Below, one piece after another: positions 33,701-44,070 of a stretch of DNA of 64,000 nt. Each line of letters begins with the position of its first letter. The stretch's first letter is position 1. The translations under genes and the position numbers were made by a program. The notes beneath the pieces are model-generated. The model did not search any database. It saw nothing but the letters and a program-made list of their open reading frames with translations, and was not told the origin of the DNA. The DNA comes from Athripsodes cinereus. Lineage: Eukaryota > Arthropoda > Insecta > Trichoptera > Leptoceridae. The stretch is from the NCBI GenBank assembly GCA_947579605.1, contig OX388312.1, positions 3,162,001-3,226,000 of the forward strand, in the 5' to 3' direction.

Positions 33701-35144
33701 CCATGTTGTGCCGTATTCGAAATGACTAATTTAGGGATTATTTCCGAACGAATGATATTTAAAATAGAACATCTTAGTCCAAGACTAACAAAATTTAAAG
33801 TTTTAATTATAATAATAATGAAGAATCTAAAGTTTCTTAATTAATACTACAAATCGTTGTTCAGTTCCGCCCATAAACTTCACAATTTAGATAAAGGTGG
33901 ACCGTAACGCTCCAAAGATTTCAACAATATTTTTGTACAAAATAATACGATTTTTATGAAGACTGGATATCTAATAGTTTGAAAACTTATCAGCACTTTA
34001 ATGGTATTATCAGTTTTAGAAGTATTATGTATGGATTGTAGAATTAATTATTAATAAAAATAATTATTTAAATATCTAAAAACTTAATTTGCATATTTAT
34101 TAACTTCAGAAGAAATTCTTTTACTTTCCTTTTACATTTTTCTGTACATATCTACAACAAAAAATGACATACCTTCCTAGTTTTTTTATTGTAAGAAAAT
34201 ACTTTATTTTTAAATATTCTACCGTTGGAACTAAAAAAATAAATACAACATTTTTTCAACATAACAAAACTTAATCTTTTTCCGAAATATTCCGTTTACA
34301 GTCAACAATATTTTTACAACTTTACTTCAGTAATAGGTTCTACAGAAGTACCAGTTTTACAGCTTTTAATTTTTCTAACACAGATCTGAACACATACATA
34401 AACATGTTAAACACTCGTGTAAAAATCATTAAATCGCCCTCAATGTAAGCACCAGTACTAAATCAGCTGTTTGAATGATTTCATTGTTCCGCCGGGCCAT
34501 TTAGTAGGTTAGGTAGTTCGTGACTATGTACTCCCAGTTGCCTAAAATGGGGGAAATTCTACGCAGTAAGCAATTGTAAGCAAAACTCAAACATAATACG
34601 CATATATGTCGACCATTACTTAATTGTACATTTTCTTATTAATTATTTAGAATTTAGTATTTTTCATGTGAACTTAACACATAGGTAACAAAATCAACAA
34701 ATTAATTTAAGATTCATTAATTATTACAATGATATTATGCAGCGACACAATTATCACTATAGGTATTGTTTGTATTTAATATGCTTTATTCCTTGCTCGT
34801 TCCGCTTATTTTATTGTAAAAGAGCTATGTATTATTAATATTACAAACAACACCAAGGGACCAAAATGAATTATCGTAATTACGCTTATTTAACTGATTT
34901 CAATAACAGAACAAAATGTTAGACCTTTTTCACCTGCGGAGATGTTGAATAGGAAATTTAACTAAATGTTACAAAGTGATCCAAACACAAATATTTTTTT
35001 TTTCGGAATGGGATCCAGCATTTCTGCGTTTAGATGTAATTCAAGGAGAATTAGTTACAAAATTGTATTTAGAATTTGCTATCAGACATTTTAAAGATCC
35101 GGCAAAATTAAAAAAAAAAAAATGTAATAAAAAAAACCATCCAT
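33701..35144. other. AT-rich non-coding
   Basis: Nothing recognisable; short open frames are lysine/isoleucine-rich chance frames. Confidence 0.35.
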
Positions 35145-35398
35145 ACTATCCAATACTCTATCTACCACAAGGGGGTAACCAGCGATACAACTGCTCAAAA
35201 TAAACAGTTACAAGCCGTCCTCTCCGTGCCCACTACGGTCAAGACATTCAGGATGGGTGGCATGCATCATCATTGAACTGAACATGTTCAATATCTTAAA
35301 ACGTGATATTTTACGATTACTTGCCTTTCACAGGACACTCGAAAACTTACAGAAAAGAGTGGGAGACCTATCCTTAACCGGAGACTCCACGGAATGTA
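35145..35398 (+). repeat. Family A repeat, near-complete copy
   Basis: Begins ATACTCTATCTACCACAAGG and proceeds through CGTCCTCTCCGTGCCC, AAGACATTCAGGATGGGTGG, TTTCACAGGACACTCGAAAA and CTTACAGAAAAGAGTGGGAG to GACTCCACGGAATG. It is the longest copy and a good reference for the family. Confidence 0.75.
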
Positions 35399-35708
35399 TG
35401 AAAGAATGATGTAGGTAGGTAAATAATAAAAATTAATTGAAAACATAGTTCAAACGAGAAAACACGATAACATAAAACATTTTCCGCATTATAAATAATA
35501 TTGAAACAAGGCAATAAGTCGTAAAAATACAAACACACGTATGTATCTATAATACTTGACTAATATTACAATCGTAGATATGTCTCTACCTAACATTATC
35601 GACCAACTATGTATGTATATAATAACTTGGTTAGTAGACATTATGCAGTGGCAGAACTAGACTTTTATATTGGTCATACTTTCGTGATAAAAAATTTATG
35701 AGTTACTA

Positions 35709-35775
35709 TCGCGAGTCCCCGGTAAAGAATAGGTCTCCGACTGTTTTCCGCAAGTTTTCCAGCGTCCTATAAAAT
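35709..35775 (-). repeat. Family A repeat, 3' fragment
   Basis: On the minus strand AGGACGCTGGAAAACTTGCG, GAAAACAGTCGGAGACC and ACCGGGGACTCGCG match the family A 3' block. A plus-strand 5' scrap (CATCTTCCACAAATGAGATA, GCCAGCGGACC) follows at 35847-35880, so two oppositely oriented pieces lie together. Confidence 0.6.
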
Positions 35776-36060
35776 ATTTTCTATTTAGTATAGAAATTTG
35801 AGATATTTGACTATCCTTTATTTCCATCAATCCACCACATCAAGACATCTTCCACAAATGAGATAGCCAGCGGACCAATCACTTTTTAAGTTCAAAAGTG
35901 CGAACTAAATAAAAAAAGTACTGTATGAGATTTTAAAGAAATTCCCAATCTTTTTGTTTGTGTGTGCGTAATTTTCTTAGCCATGACCCATCTCATTCAA
36001 TATAATTGTGGATTGAAGCCTTACATGGCGATCTTCCCTATCTAGTTGTTGTTTTTCGGG

Positions 36061-36229
36061 TTTGCCATGTCTAATTTTATTTTGTCGACGTTTCGGTGCA
36101 CTTGCTGATGGCCCCATCTTCAGGATATGAATGGTTCATTCGTGTCTTGAAGATGGTCCATTGGTCCATCCATATGGTCCATTCAAATGTTCACCGAAAT
36201 GTCGACAAAATAAAACTAGACATGTCAAA
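36061..36229. mobile_element. Foldback element with GTCGACRTTTCGGTG arms
   Basis: Left arm TTTGCCATGTCTAATTTTAT then TTTGTCGACGTTTCGGTG is mirrored by the right arm, which on the minus strand reads TTTGACATGTCTAGTTTTAT then TTTGTCGACATTTCGGTG. The interior has a CTGAAGATGG word in the orientation that places it before CGAAACGTCGAC (minus strand 36123-36115; relaxed copy on the plus strand near 36145). It is non-coding. Related motif hairpins are at 53.2 and 53.6 kb. Confidence 0.75.
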
Positions 36230-36770
36230 TCATTCAATATAAATTATATCCAAGGTTTTACAGTCATGCATGCAGTTGTTAAGGCATGCGTTGGTACTTT
36301 GCATGTATGAAAAGCATTATAAGAGCATACGTAGTTTTTTTGCGTGTATGGAGCGACCCCATTGGGTTTATGAATAAGGTATTATATTATATTGACCATA
36401 CAGATCGAAGTCACCTTGACATTCGACATTTTGAATTAACAATTTTTTATAAATAAAACACTTAGTAAAAATCTTCAGTGTCAACTGTCAACAACACACG
36501 TAATATGCATTAACATATTAAAATTAAGAAACATTAACAACGATTAGTTTAAAATTTATGTCGTAAAAATTTATAACGGAATGAAATTTTCCACTATTTT
36601 TGTTTTAAAATGTCCTCATTTGTTTTATGGCAAAGAGAAGACATTTTTGTTATTTGATAATTATATATATATTACAGAAAACACTTTCGTAGATAAAGGG
36701 CAAAATAATAATCAACAAAATTTGTGTGCTATTCTTACAAAAAAAAATCACAAAATGTTTGGTTTCTTAT

Positions 36771-36905
36771 TGACATCATCATCGTCACCCTCACGCTCTT
36801 CTCGGGAGCACAGGGCAGAAATCAGCCTTCTCCATTCAGAGCGATTCTGATGTCGTTGTTATAGGAACGGTGTATAGTGAAAGAGGGTTGCCCTGGACGT
36901 CGAAA
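36771..36905 (-). pseudogene. LINE C-terminal scrap (NRSEWRR ... DDDDV)
   Basis: The minus frame reads HQNRSEWRRLISALCSREER, then EGDDDDVNK, a pattern found at the end of several insect LINE polyproteins, where WRR is followed by a short acidic tail. Upstream the nucleotide sequence CACCGTTCCTATAACAACGA has a close relative at 52.15 kb. Stops interrupt the frame above it. Confidence 0.5.
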
Positions 36906-37584
36906 CCTTCGCGGACGCAAGAAGTTGTTTCTTATACGTTTCAGAAAACGAATGATATTTACTACGAGGAATATTACTTATGAAGTACTGAGAAGACGTT
37001 CCGTGCGTTTTTATACCTTGGTTTTAATGATCGTTTATGGAATAAATTTAAAAAACCATACGTAGTTTTAGTTGAAATTTCTGAGCAGTTATAGTTATTC
37101 AGTAAATATCAATTCATTGCTTTTGTATTAAAATAATATCTCGCAGATGATTAAATAACAATGTTATTATTTGTGAAAGACATATTTTTAACATTATTAC
37201 AGGCTTATTATATACAGATAACATTATTTACCTGAATTACGAAATTATCAACACGTCTATCTTATTTTTTTCTACCGACTGCATTTTCCACACGGAAATG
37301 CGCTTACTGCGTACTTTAAAAAAATGTTATCTAAAAAATAAACATTATACAAGTGTGTTCATGAAGATCGTAATAAATATTTTCACAGCTTGTACTTGAG
37401 ATCTAATTATTATTGTTTGCTTTATGTGTAGGAGACCATGTGATACTTAATATAATAATATTTTTGTAGTAATTTTAAATGTCAACATTTTGCAACTAAC
37501 ACGTAAAACGTAAATTGATATTCTGCCGGCCGGTTCGCTATTCATGTTTAATACTTCACCTACAAATTATTATCAACAACAAAC
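36906..37584 (-). other. Presumed intron sequence downstream of exon donor
   Basis: AT-rich, without genes. If the exon at 37585-38206 is real, this is the start of its first intron. Confidence 0.4.
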
Positions 37585-38206
37585 CTCTGATTTGAGCAAT
37601 GTGTGAGTCGTATTCCGATTTACTTCTCACAAACTCCATCCTGGCTGCCATATTCTGGAATGTATGATTCTTCTGGTCTGGACTCCTCGGAAGAGCCTCG
37701 TCTGATGGGAATCTCCCACCAGCACTGATGCTCGAGGCTTTGGACTGACTCTGATACGCTGAGTCTTCTCCCAGTAGTCTCTCCTCAGAAGGGGTTCTGC
37801 TCACCTCCCCCCTGATAATTGTAGGCTTCATGGTTGTCACTTCACGCACGGATTTTTTCACAATGATCTTTTCAAATTTCACAAACTTTACACCGGCACC
37901 ATGTTCACCTCTTTCCTCCACATGCACTACTTGATGTTCTCTAGGACTAGGACTGGGCCGCAGCTTCACTTCTATAGTAGGGCTGCTGGCCGCATGTCTC
38001 TTCCTCTGTTCTTCCTTTATTCTTCTCTCTATTTCGGCGACGTCTACCACTGTTGTTCCGTCTGCTACGTCGCCGGCCGGCGTCTCCCGACTGGGGGAGG
38101 ATCCGCCGGACCATATCCTTTCATAGAAGGTTACCCTGTCCCTCAGCCGGTTCGCCGGCGAGGCCGGGGTATCTCCCGGTCCAGGGTCGTGTTGTTTATC
38201 GGCCAT
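37585..38206 (-). CDS. Candidate first coding exon of an unidentified gene
   Basis: Much richer in G and C than its surroundings and open throughout. I start it at the ATG at 38206 (context GAAATGG, G at -3 and +4), giving 207 complete codons and one extra base before a GTTTGT donor at 37584. The open frame continues into the presumed intron for nine more codons, which read hydrophobic and are unlikely to be translated. The protein is polar and probably disordered. It has NRLRDRVTFYERIWSGG at 19-35, a basic/acidic helix EIERRIKEEQRKRH at 58-71, SPSPRE at 85-90, a lysine-rich VKFVKFEKIIVKKSVREVT at 106-124, a serine/acidic stretch RTPSEERLLGEDSAYQSQS at 137-155, and MAARMEFVRSKSEYD at 186-200. 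There is no signal peptide, membrane span or known enzyme domain. I do not recognise the family. The style resembles N-terminal regions of large cytoskeletal or scaffold proteins, but that is impression only. Further exons should lie to the left or beyond the window. Confidence 0.6.
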
Positions 38207-38479
38207 TTCATCAGCCGCTAGAGCGGCATGCTTGTCAACAACAACTGTCAAGTGAGGACGCGATGCGCGGACACTACTTACGACGCGTACACTAAACGCG
38301 GCTTGCAGAGCCGGTTCGATACTGAGAGAAGTTTCGGGCGCCGAGTGTGACGGGCCCCCTATTCTAACCTTCCTCTCCGCGGTCCTCCCCCACCTCCTCA
38401 TGACCTCAGCGCAAGCGCCTTCTTTCTCTCTCGTGATCTCGTGATAATGGAAAACGCTCTCGATTAAAGTTACGTACAT
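38207..38479 (-). promoter_or_regulatory. 5' UTR / promoter-proximal GC-rich region of the candidate gene
   Basis: The reading frame stays open upstream of the chosen start to 38479, so longer N-termini from ATGs at 38401 or 38479 cannot be excluded. I prefer a 5' UTR because the sequence is CpG-rich and arginine-heavy in translation. An arthropod initiator word TCAGT lies on the minus strand at 38325-38321, about 117 bases before the ATG. There is no TATA box at the expected distance and no clear downstream element, as in many CpG-rich housekeeping or developmental promoters. Confidence 0.35.
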
Positions 38480-39394
38480 TCAAACATAATATTAAGTAGC
38501 TTTATCCATATTACAAACAATAATATATTAATATAAATTTGGAAGGTGGCTTGTTAAATTTTCACGTAAAGCTAATAGCCTTAATAGCCCCTCTCTATCA
38601 TCATTACCATTTACACTTAACTCTTCGTCCTTCAACAACACACAATCTTTTGTCTAAAAATATACATCGAGGTTAAAAAGTTTTCTAGCGCATAAAACAA
38701 TTTCAATAGTAGGTAATTATTAACGTAATAAAAACTAAATTCAAGCATAGAGAAAAGTGAAAACATAACAGTTTTGTAAATTAACAATCATAGGCTAACT
38801 TTAAGACGTACACACGGAACATCATCTGAATATAAAATTGCTTAAATCAAAATGCAAACTTTTTTTGTATTTAGGTACCTACCGATGTATGGAGTCAGAT
38901 TGCTATGAAGCTATTCCCTTACAGCCAATCAGTTCTGACATAATTATATCATAGTCTTGTTTCTCATTTCATATTAAGCTATGTAGTATATATAAATAAT
39001 ATTCCCTTTAATACAATAAAGATAATGTGACGTTGTCTTGTCCAATAAACTAAACGATGATTATATGATTATTGATGGCCTATGTGTGTACACACATCAG
39101 TGGTCACATCATCTATAATAAGACACATATGCATATATGTACACGATTGTCAAAATGATATAATATCTAATATTATATTAATTGAACCGTTATCAACAAT
39201 TTATGAATGCTATCACTTAATACGTATTACCGAATTGGAATGACTATAATAACTCTCAATATAATAAAACAACAACACCTAGGTAGACTGATAATATGAG
39301 TGTTGTCAAAATGAGGAAGCACATAAACCAAGTATATTACAGTTATTTTGATTATGAGATCAACTCTTTCAGAACACTTTACTTTGCACTGTGG
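38480..39394. other. AT-rich non-coding upstream region
   Basis: Upstream of the candidate gene. Contains TAGGTACCTACC near 38873 and the palindrome TGTGTGTACACACA at about 39083-39096. No element recognised. Confidence 0.35.
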
Positions 39395-39470
39395 GACCTC
39401 CACTAAATAATTAGTTTCCCATTCTTTTCTGAATGATTTCGAGTGCCTTGTAAAATATAGGCATTCTTAA
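39395..39470 (-). repeat. Family A repeat, 3' fragment that seeds the minisatellite
   Basis: Read on the minus strand: a TATTTTACAAGGCACTCGAAA start, then ATCATTCAGAAAAGAATGGG and, after a gap, AGTGGAGGTCCCAC, equivalent to the family A blocks TTTACAGGACACTCGAAAA, CTTACAGAAAAGAGTGGGAG and GGGAGTTCCAC. Its inner part is the first unit of the tandem array. Confidence 0.6.
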
Positions 39471-39908
39471 TATATCACGAATAACACATCTCGAGTGCCT
39501 TGTAAAATATAGGCATTCTTAATATATCACGAATAACACATCTCGAGTGCCTTGTAAAATATAGGCATTCTTAATATATCACGAATAACACATCTCGAGT
39601 GCCTTGTAAAATATAGGCATTCTTAATATATCACGAATAACACATTTCGAGTGCCTTGTAAAATATAGGCATTCTTAATATATCACGAATAACACATCTC
39701 GAGTGCCTTGTAAAATATAGGCATTCTTAATATATCACGAATAACACATCTCGAGTGCCTTGTAAAATATAGGCATTCTTAATATATCACGAATAACACA
39801 TCTCGAGTGCCTTGTAAAATATAGGCATTCTTAATATATCACGAATAACACATTTCGAGTGCCTTGTAAAATATAGGCATTCTTAATATATCACGAATAA
39901 CACATTTA
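39441..39908. repeat. 52-bp minisatellite, nine copies, four-unit higher order
   Basis: Nine head-to-tail units start at 39441, 39493, 39545, 39597, 39649, 39701, 39753, 39805 and 39857. Each begins GAGTGCCTTGTAAAATATAG and ends ATATCACGAATAACACAT. The copies are practically identical except for one C/T position just before each unit. The base is T before units 1, 5 and 9 and C before the other six, which is a period of four units (208 bp). The first half of the unit is a piece of family A; the second half is unique sequence captured from the flank. Confidence 0.95.
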
Positions 39909-40975
39909 ACATTTTTTTATTTATTTATTTAACTTATGATGAAATGGTAAAGAGTAGAAGAGTTCGATGGTAATTTTACTGAAATAATAGTTTTGTTATT
40001 TTTTTAATCTGTCTCTCAACTGCTAGACATGGACGACTTTTATAAATGAAATTTCTATCATCTTTTTTTGGAGGCACCGCGTTTACAATTGAAAATAAAG
40101 AATAAAAATATCCATGTTATAGCACATTAGGGAAAGTTTATTGATATTTTTTTATTTTATTTTTATTAGACAAGCAAAAAATACAGTCATTGGTACATAT
40201 AACAAATGTAATGAAGTACATAATTATAACTGTGTGATGAAACTATAGAGACACGAGATCGTAGATTAAATTTTTAATAATTTTAAGAAATTTCCAGTGC
40301 AAGATAAATTATGAAATCGTTATAATTATTGAGACCTAATAAATAGTTAAATATGGACGGAAATCGGGAAACTTAAGTTTTTTTTCTGCATTCTACAAAC
40401 TTCTTTTATTAATCTACGCATACTAAGTTCGGACTAAGTCTTTTTAAAATCCAAGTTGGCAATGCTGATTGCTGTACTTAAAGATACTTATTTAATATAA
40501 CTCTACATACAAACAAAGAGAGTACTGAGTAGGTACTAACTTATCATAAGTAGCTGAGTACTTTGATAATGTATCTATCTGTCTATGAGAGTTAAGATGT
40601 AGGAAACCGAGGGACAGACGAGCAAGTGTAGGTACACAAAGTGTAGATAATTACATATATACCTACTTATTCGGTACAACATTGACCTAATAAAGAACAT
40701 TTGGTTTCGGTAGGAAGTTAGACAGATATAGTAAGTACTTCATACGTCATACTGGTCACACACACAATACTCAGTGTTGTTTTGTGCATCAGTGCTCACT
40801 GTGATGTTCCATATTATACGTACACAAAAAACATATGTAAATTAATTGATGTCATGTATTATAGGAAAAAATGTACCATGCTGTCCTGTTGTATCTCTTA
40901 ATCATAAGTATGTAGTTCAAATTCTACTGTTTTGCATATTACATGCATCTACATGTTTTGTCAGTTTTTGAACAA
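39909..40975. other. AT-rich non-coding
   Basis: Begins with a TTTTTTTATTTATTTATTTA stretch that could be the inverted tail of a retroelement. No gene. Confidence 0.35.
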
Positions 40976-41133
40976 CCTGAGCCCGTAGACAAACACGCAC
41001 TTGGTGATCGACTACAAACGAATTTTCGACGATGACCGTAACAATAACGCATAATTACACGGTACATGTAGGTAGATTGTCGAATGGTTCGCCAGTAGTC
41101 GATTGCTAAGTACGGTTTGTCTACGGGCTCAGG
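40976..41133. mobile_element. MITE with GAGCCCGTAGACAAAC inverted repeats
   Basis: The left end CCTGAGCCCGTAGACAAAC is exactly mirrored at the right end. The inverted similarity continues inward through ATCGACTAC and TTCGAC for about 55 bp. Total length 158 bp, non-coding. No unambiguous target duplication. Confidence 0.8.
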
Positions 41134-41194
41134 TAAGCATATTGAATAAAAGGTTAACTAAAAGAATTCGCTTATTCGACAAACCCGCCTTTTA

Positions 41195-41460
41195 ATTCTA
41201 CTATACTACAAGTGGAATAGCGGAATAGTGGAACAGCAGAACACCTGCACGTAATATAATGCAAACCGTCGTCTCAGTGTCAACGGAAAATTAAGACATT
41301 CAGAATGGGTGGCAAATCTTATCGCTGAATTTAAGGTGTAATATTTCTTAAGTTTTTCGAGCTCCTCCCATTTACAAAATACTCGAAAACTTACAGAAAA
41401 GAGTAGGAGACCTATTTTAACCTTAACCGTAACCGTAACCGGAAATCTGTTGAAATGCCA
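41195..41460 (+). repeat. Family A repeat, near-complete copy
   Basis: Blocks: CTACTATACTACAAGTGG, CGTCGTCTCAGTGTCAACGG, AAGACATTCAGAATGGGTGG, CGAGCTCCTCCCATTTACAA, AATACTCGAAAACTTACAGA and AAAGAGTAGGAGACC. After the last block a small TAACCGTAACCGTAACCGG expansion has grown where other copies read one ACCGG. A minus-strand open frame here is fortuitous. Confidence 0.75.
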
Positions 41461-42204
41461 TATTTTCACTATTTTCATAAATGTCACCATTATGATACTT
41501 GTAGATAATTAAATTGCAGGTTGTATTGTACATTAATTCAATGTCCCAAATTAAGCTTGAAAAATCTGCAGGCACCTACTAAAAAGTCTTTGAGATTAAC
41601 GGTGCAAAGTAAGCAAAAGTAAGCACTTGGTTTGGACATTCAATTCACTTAGTTGTTGTCTCGCTTTTATTCAAAACTAACAAAGTTATGTAGATAGGTA
41701 TATCTTACTTATAATACAAAGTCAAAATTATGATACAATATAATACAAATGTTTATTATGTTCAAACCAGTTCTTTTTTGTCATTAGTAATGTTTTGTAT
41801 ATTAGGTAGGTATATACCTACATTTACTCATGCGACACAGATTATATACAAATACACACACATGTTAAGTGATGCAATGCAACACACAGGGACAAGGGTC
41901 ATGGGATCTTCTGGTGAAATCGATTTGATAAAAATAATATAATACGACAATCCAGGCGATGATGTTGCCTAAGTACCTACTATAATTTTATAAATTTATT
42001 GTGCTGTCCACTAGGTAGGTACTACGCATTGATTATTTAATTGTTGTCACTTTATTAGTAGGTACTATCTCTATTCTGTCTATACACTCACACAACGTAC
42101 CGGTTGAGAAAGGCAGAGAGAAAGGAATGCCATATCGATATATCCTTACATACTTCTTTCACTTCCTCCACATCACTTACATATTGTGTAAGTATTCATT
42201 GTGT
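41461..42204. other. AT-rich non-coding
   Basis: No feature recognised. Confidence 0.3.
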
Positions 42205-42727
42205 AATTGAATCGATGAATGTTAAAAGGTACCCAAGTCGCATTTTTTATGGTTTTGAGTTAATGATGTAACTTTTCATTCAGAACCATTACCCGTCGTT
42301 TGAGTGTAAAAAGAGGCTAAAAATCATAGAATTTCATTTAAAATCAATACCACGAATATTGAAGTTGAGTGTTAAAAGGTACTCATGTCATCAACATAGA
42401 TACCTTTTAACATTCAATTTGCGATTGCCTAGAATTTTTTATCCTATTGTAATCTACGATTATTTCTGGAGCACTGTCAAATTTTGATGTTATTTGCATT
42501 CTACGTATACAAGAGGTGGGAGCTGGTTGTTATATTTAAAAATGGAGGATAATGGTGGACAGGTTTTGAAAAAAATTATGAGGGGAGTTAAAAATGTTGA
42601 ACTGCATAAAAGGAATATTACAAAGAGATCAAGATTGCGTGGCTAGGGATATATTAATCAAAGAGACAATCCTACATCTGCAAAAAAAGTAGGAAAATGC
42701 TGCATGTAACTTATACAAATGCTTAAA

Positions 42728-42835
42728 ATTCTTCGAAATAGTCCCCTCCTGCATTAAAGTACTTGCGGAAACGTGTCTGCCACGCCTGGAAGGCACCCTG
42801 AAAATCCTCCACAGGAATGTTTTTCAAGAACGTCA
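42728..42835 (-). pseudogene. Mariner-like transposase C-terminal remnant
   Basis: The minus-strand frame reads TFLKNIPVEDFQGAFQAWQT followed by RFRKYFNAGGDYFEEF and a stop. The EDFQ--F--W--R--K----GGDYFE pattern is the recognised C-terminus of mariner-family transposases. The DDD catalytic core cannot be followed upstream, so it is decayed or deleted. Confidence 0.55.
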
Positions 42836-43257
42836 AACGTTTTGACTGAATATATCTGCCTTAAGAGTATGTGGAGATGATCGTGCACTGTGCGAAAGCA
42901 CGACAATTCACAGTCAAAATGGTGACCACAGACATGATAATAAATTTCGAGCAATGGTGGCCAGAATTTTATAAAAAAATACTAACTCTGTAGAAACGTC
43001 TAATTCTCGTGTTCCATATGGCAAAAAAGTTAGTTTTAATGTTACTCGGTTTATGCAATTTGAATTTCTTCACAATCAGAAAGGGGTAGCTATTGCATAT
43101 CCATATATTATAATATAGACAGCTTTGTAAAACAAACCTTTGATTTACGAGTAAGATCTGCTGAAAATATAAGGACGCCATCTATTAAATCATATCCAAG
43201 GAGCAAAGTGGAAATAAAAAAAAAATGAATAGACGACGTGATTACAAAACTGAAATA

Positions 43258-43400
43258 TATTTTATTTATTTATTCATTCTTCACTGTACATTGATTAAAA
43301 ACAATAACATAAAAGGTATACATTTAAATTTGATACAATCAATATACAGAGGGCGAGTTTATCGCAAAGGCGCGATCTCTTCCAACTAACCCAATATATT
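43258..43400 (-). repeat. LINE 3' tail nested in the DNA transposon relic
   Basis: On the minus strand GGTTAGTTGGAAGAGATCGC, CCTTTGCGATAAACTCGCC, AATCAATGTACAGTGAAGAA and TGAATAAATAAATAAAATA follow in order. It has a small ATCGC/GCGAT hairpin and is the best copy of the LINE tail also found at 8.7-9.1 and 26.2 kb. Confidence 0.65.
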
Positions 43401-43907
43401 GGTCCTGAAGCAGCAGAATTTCACCAAGATATTATTGAGTGGGATTGCACAGAGGTAGCAGACCAAGGAAACATCGAAACAGAGGACTGATAGATACTTA
43501 ATTGTGACTTTTGGGAAGATTTTTGAATTTTTAAAAAATTGATTGTTAAAAGGGACCCAAGTGCCAGAAATAAATGTACATTTTTTTAATAAATGTAATA
43601 TATTTTTTACATATTTTTCTCTTTCATTCAATCAACTATACCCTATTCTTATTATTTAGTTAAAAAAATTAAAGAAAATTTCGCTCTAGACTAAAATATA
43701 AAGTTTTTTTTAAATATCTCCATTTAATGAAAAAATGACATAGGTACCTTTTAACATTCATCGATTCAATTGTATTTGTATAGGTAAAAAAAAACACTGT
43801 ATTACCTATTTTAATGTATTATTAATTATAAATTGAAACAAACGTTTCTTTCTACTACAGATTAAAAAAAAAACACAAAAAAGACGTCTTCAGATTTTTA
43901 TTAATCG

Positions 43908-44070
43908 ATAATGACCTCATCATCATAACCATCACGCTGCTTTTTTCTTGGGGTAAGCCGAAAAGATCGGACGCCACTTACATGCAAGTCATCATGCATG
44001 TTATCGTATTCAATCTCCTCAACTGCTCGGCACACGTCCGTCCTAACAAGTATCCAAAGATGTCTGTCTC
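43908..44070 (-). pseudogene. Possible LINE C-terminal scrap
   Basis: Minus-strand pieces KWRPIFSAYPKKK and DGYDDEV resemble EWRRLISALCSREER and GDDDDV at 36.8 kb, in the same order but with frame breaks. Plausible only as a decayed relative. Confidence 0.3.

Larger units (their letters stand above)
42205..43771. mobile_element. DNA transposon relic with 29-bp perfect inverted repeats
   Basis: AATTGAATCGATGAATGTTA continuing AAAGGTACC at 42205-42233 is exactly inverted at 43743-43771. The core GTTAAAAGGTACC recurs inside: direct at about 42368 and 43546, inverted at about 42400. The interior holds a mariner-like transposase C-terminus on the minus strand near 42.73-42.83 kb and a nested LINE tail at 43258-43400. 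Without that insertion the length is about 1.4 kb, normal for a mariner/Tc1 element. A flanking TA duplication is not clear. Confidence 0.55.

Noticed and set aside
39441..39908. CRISPR array
   Set aside because: The repeats are contiguous 52-bp units without variable spacers, in a eukaryotic repeat context. It is a minisatellite.
41206..41490. 94-codon minus-strand frame
   Set aside because: It is antisense across a family A copy and not conserved among copies.
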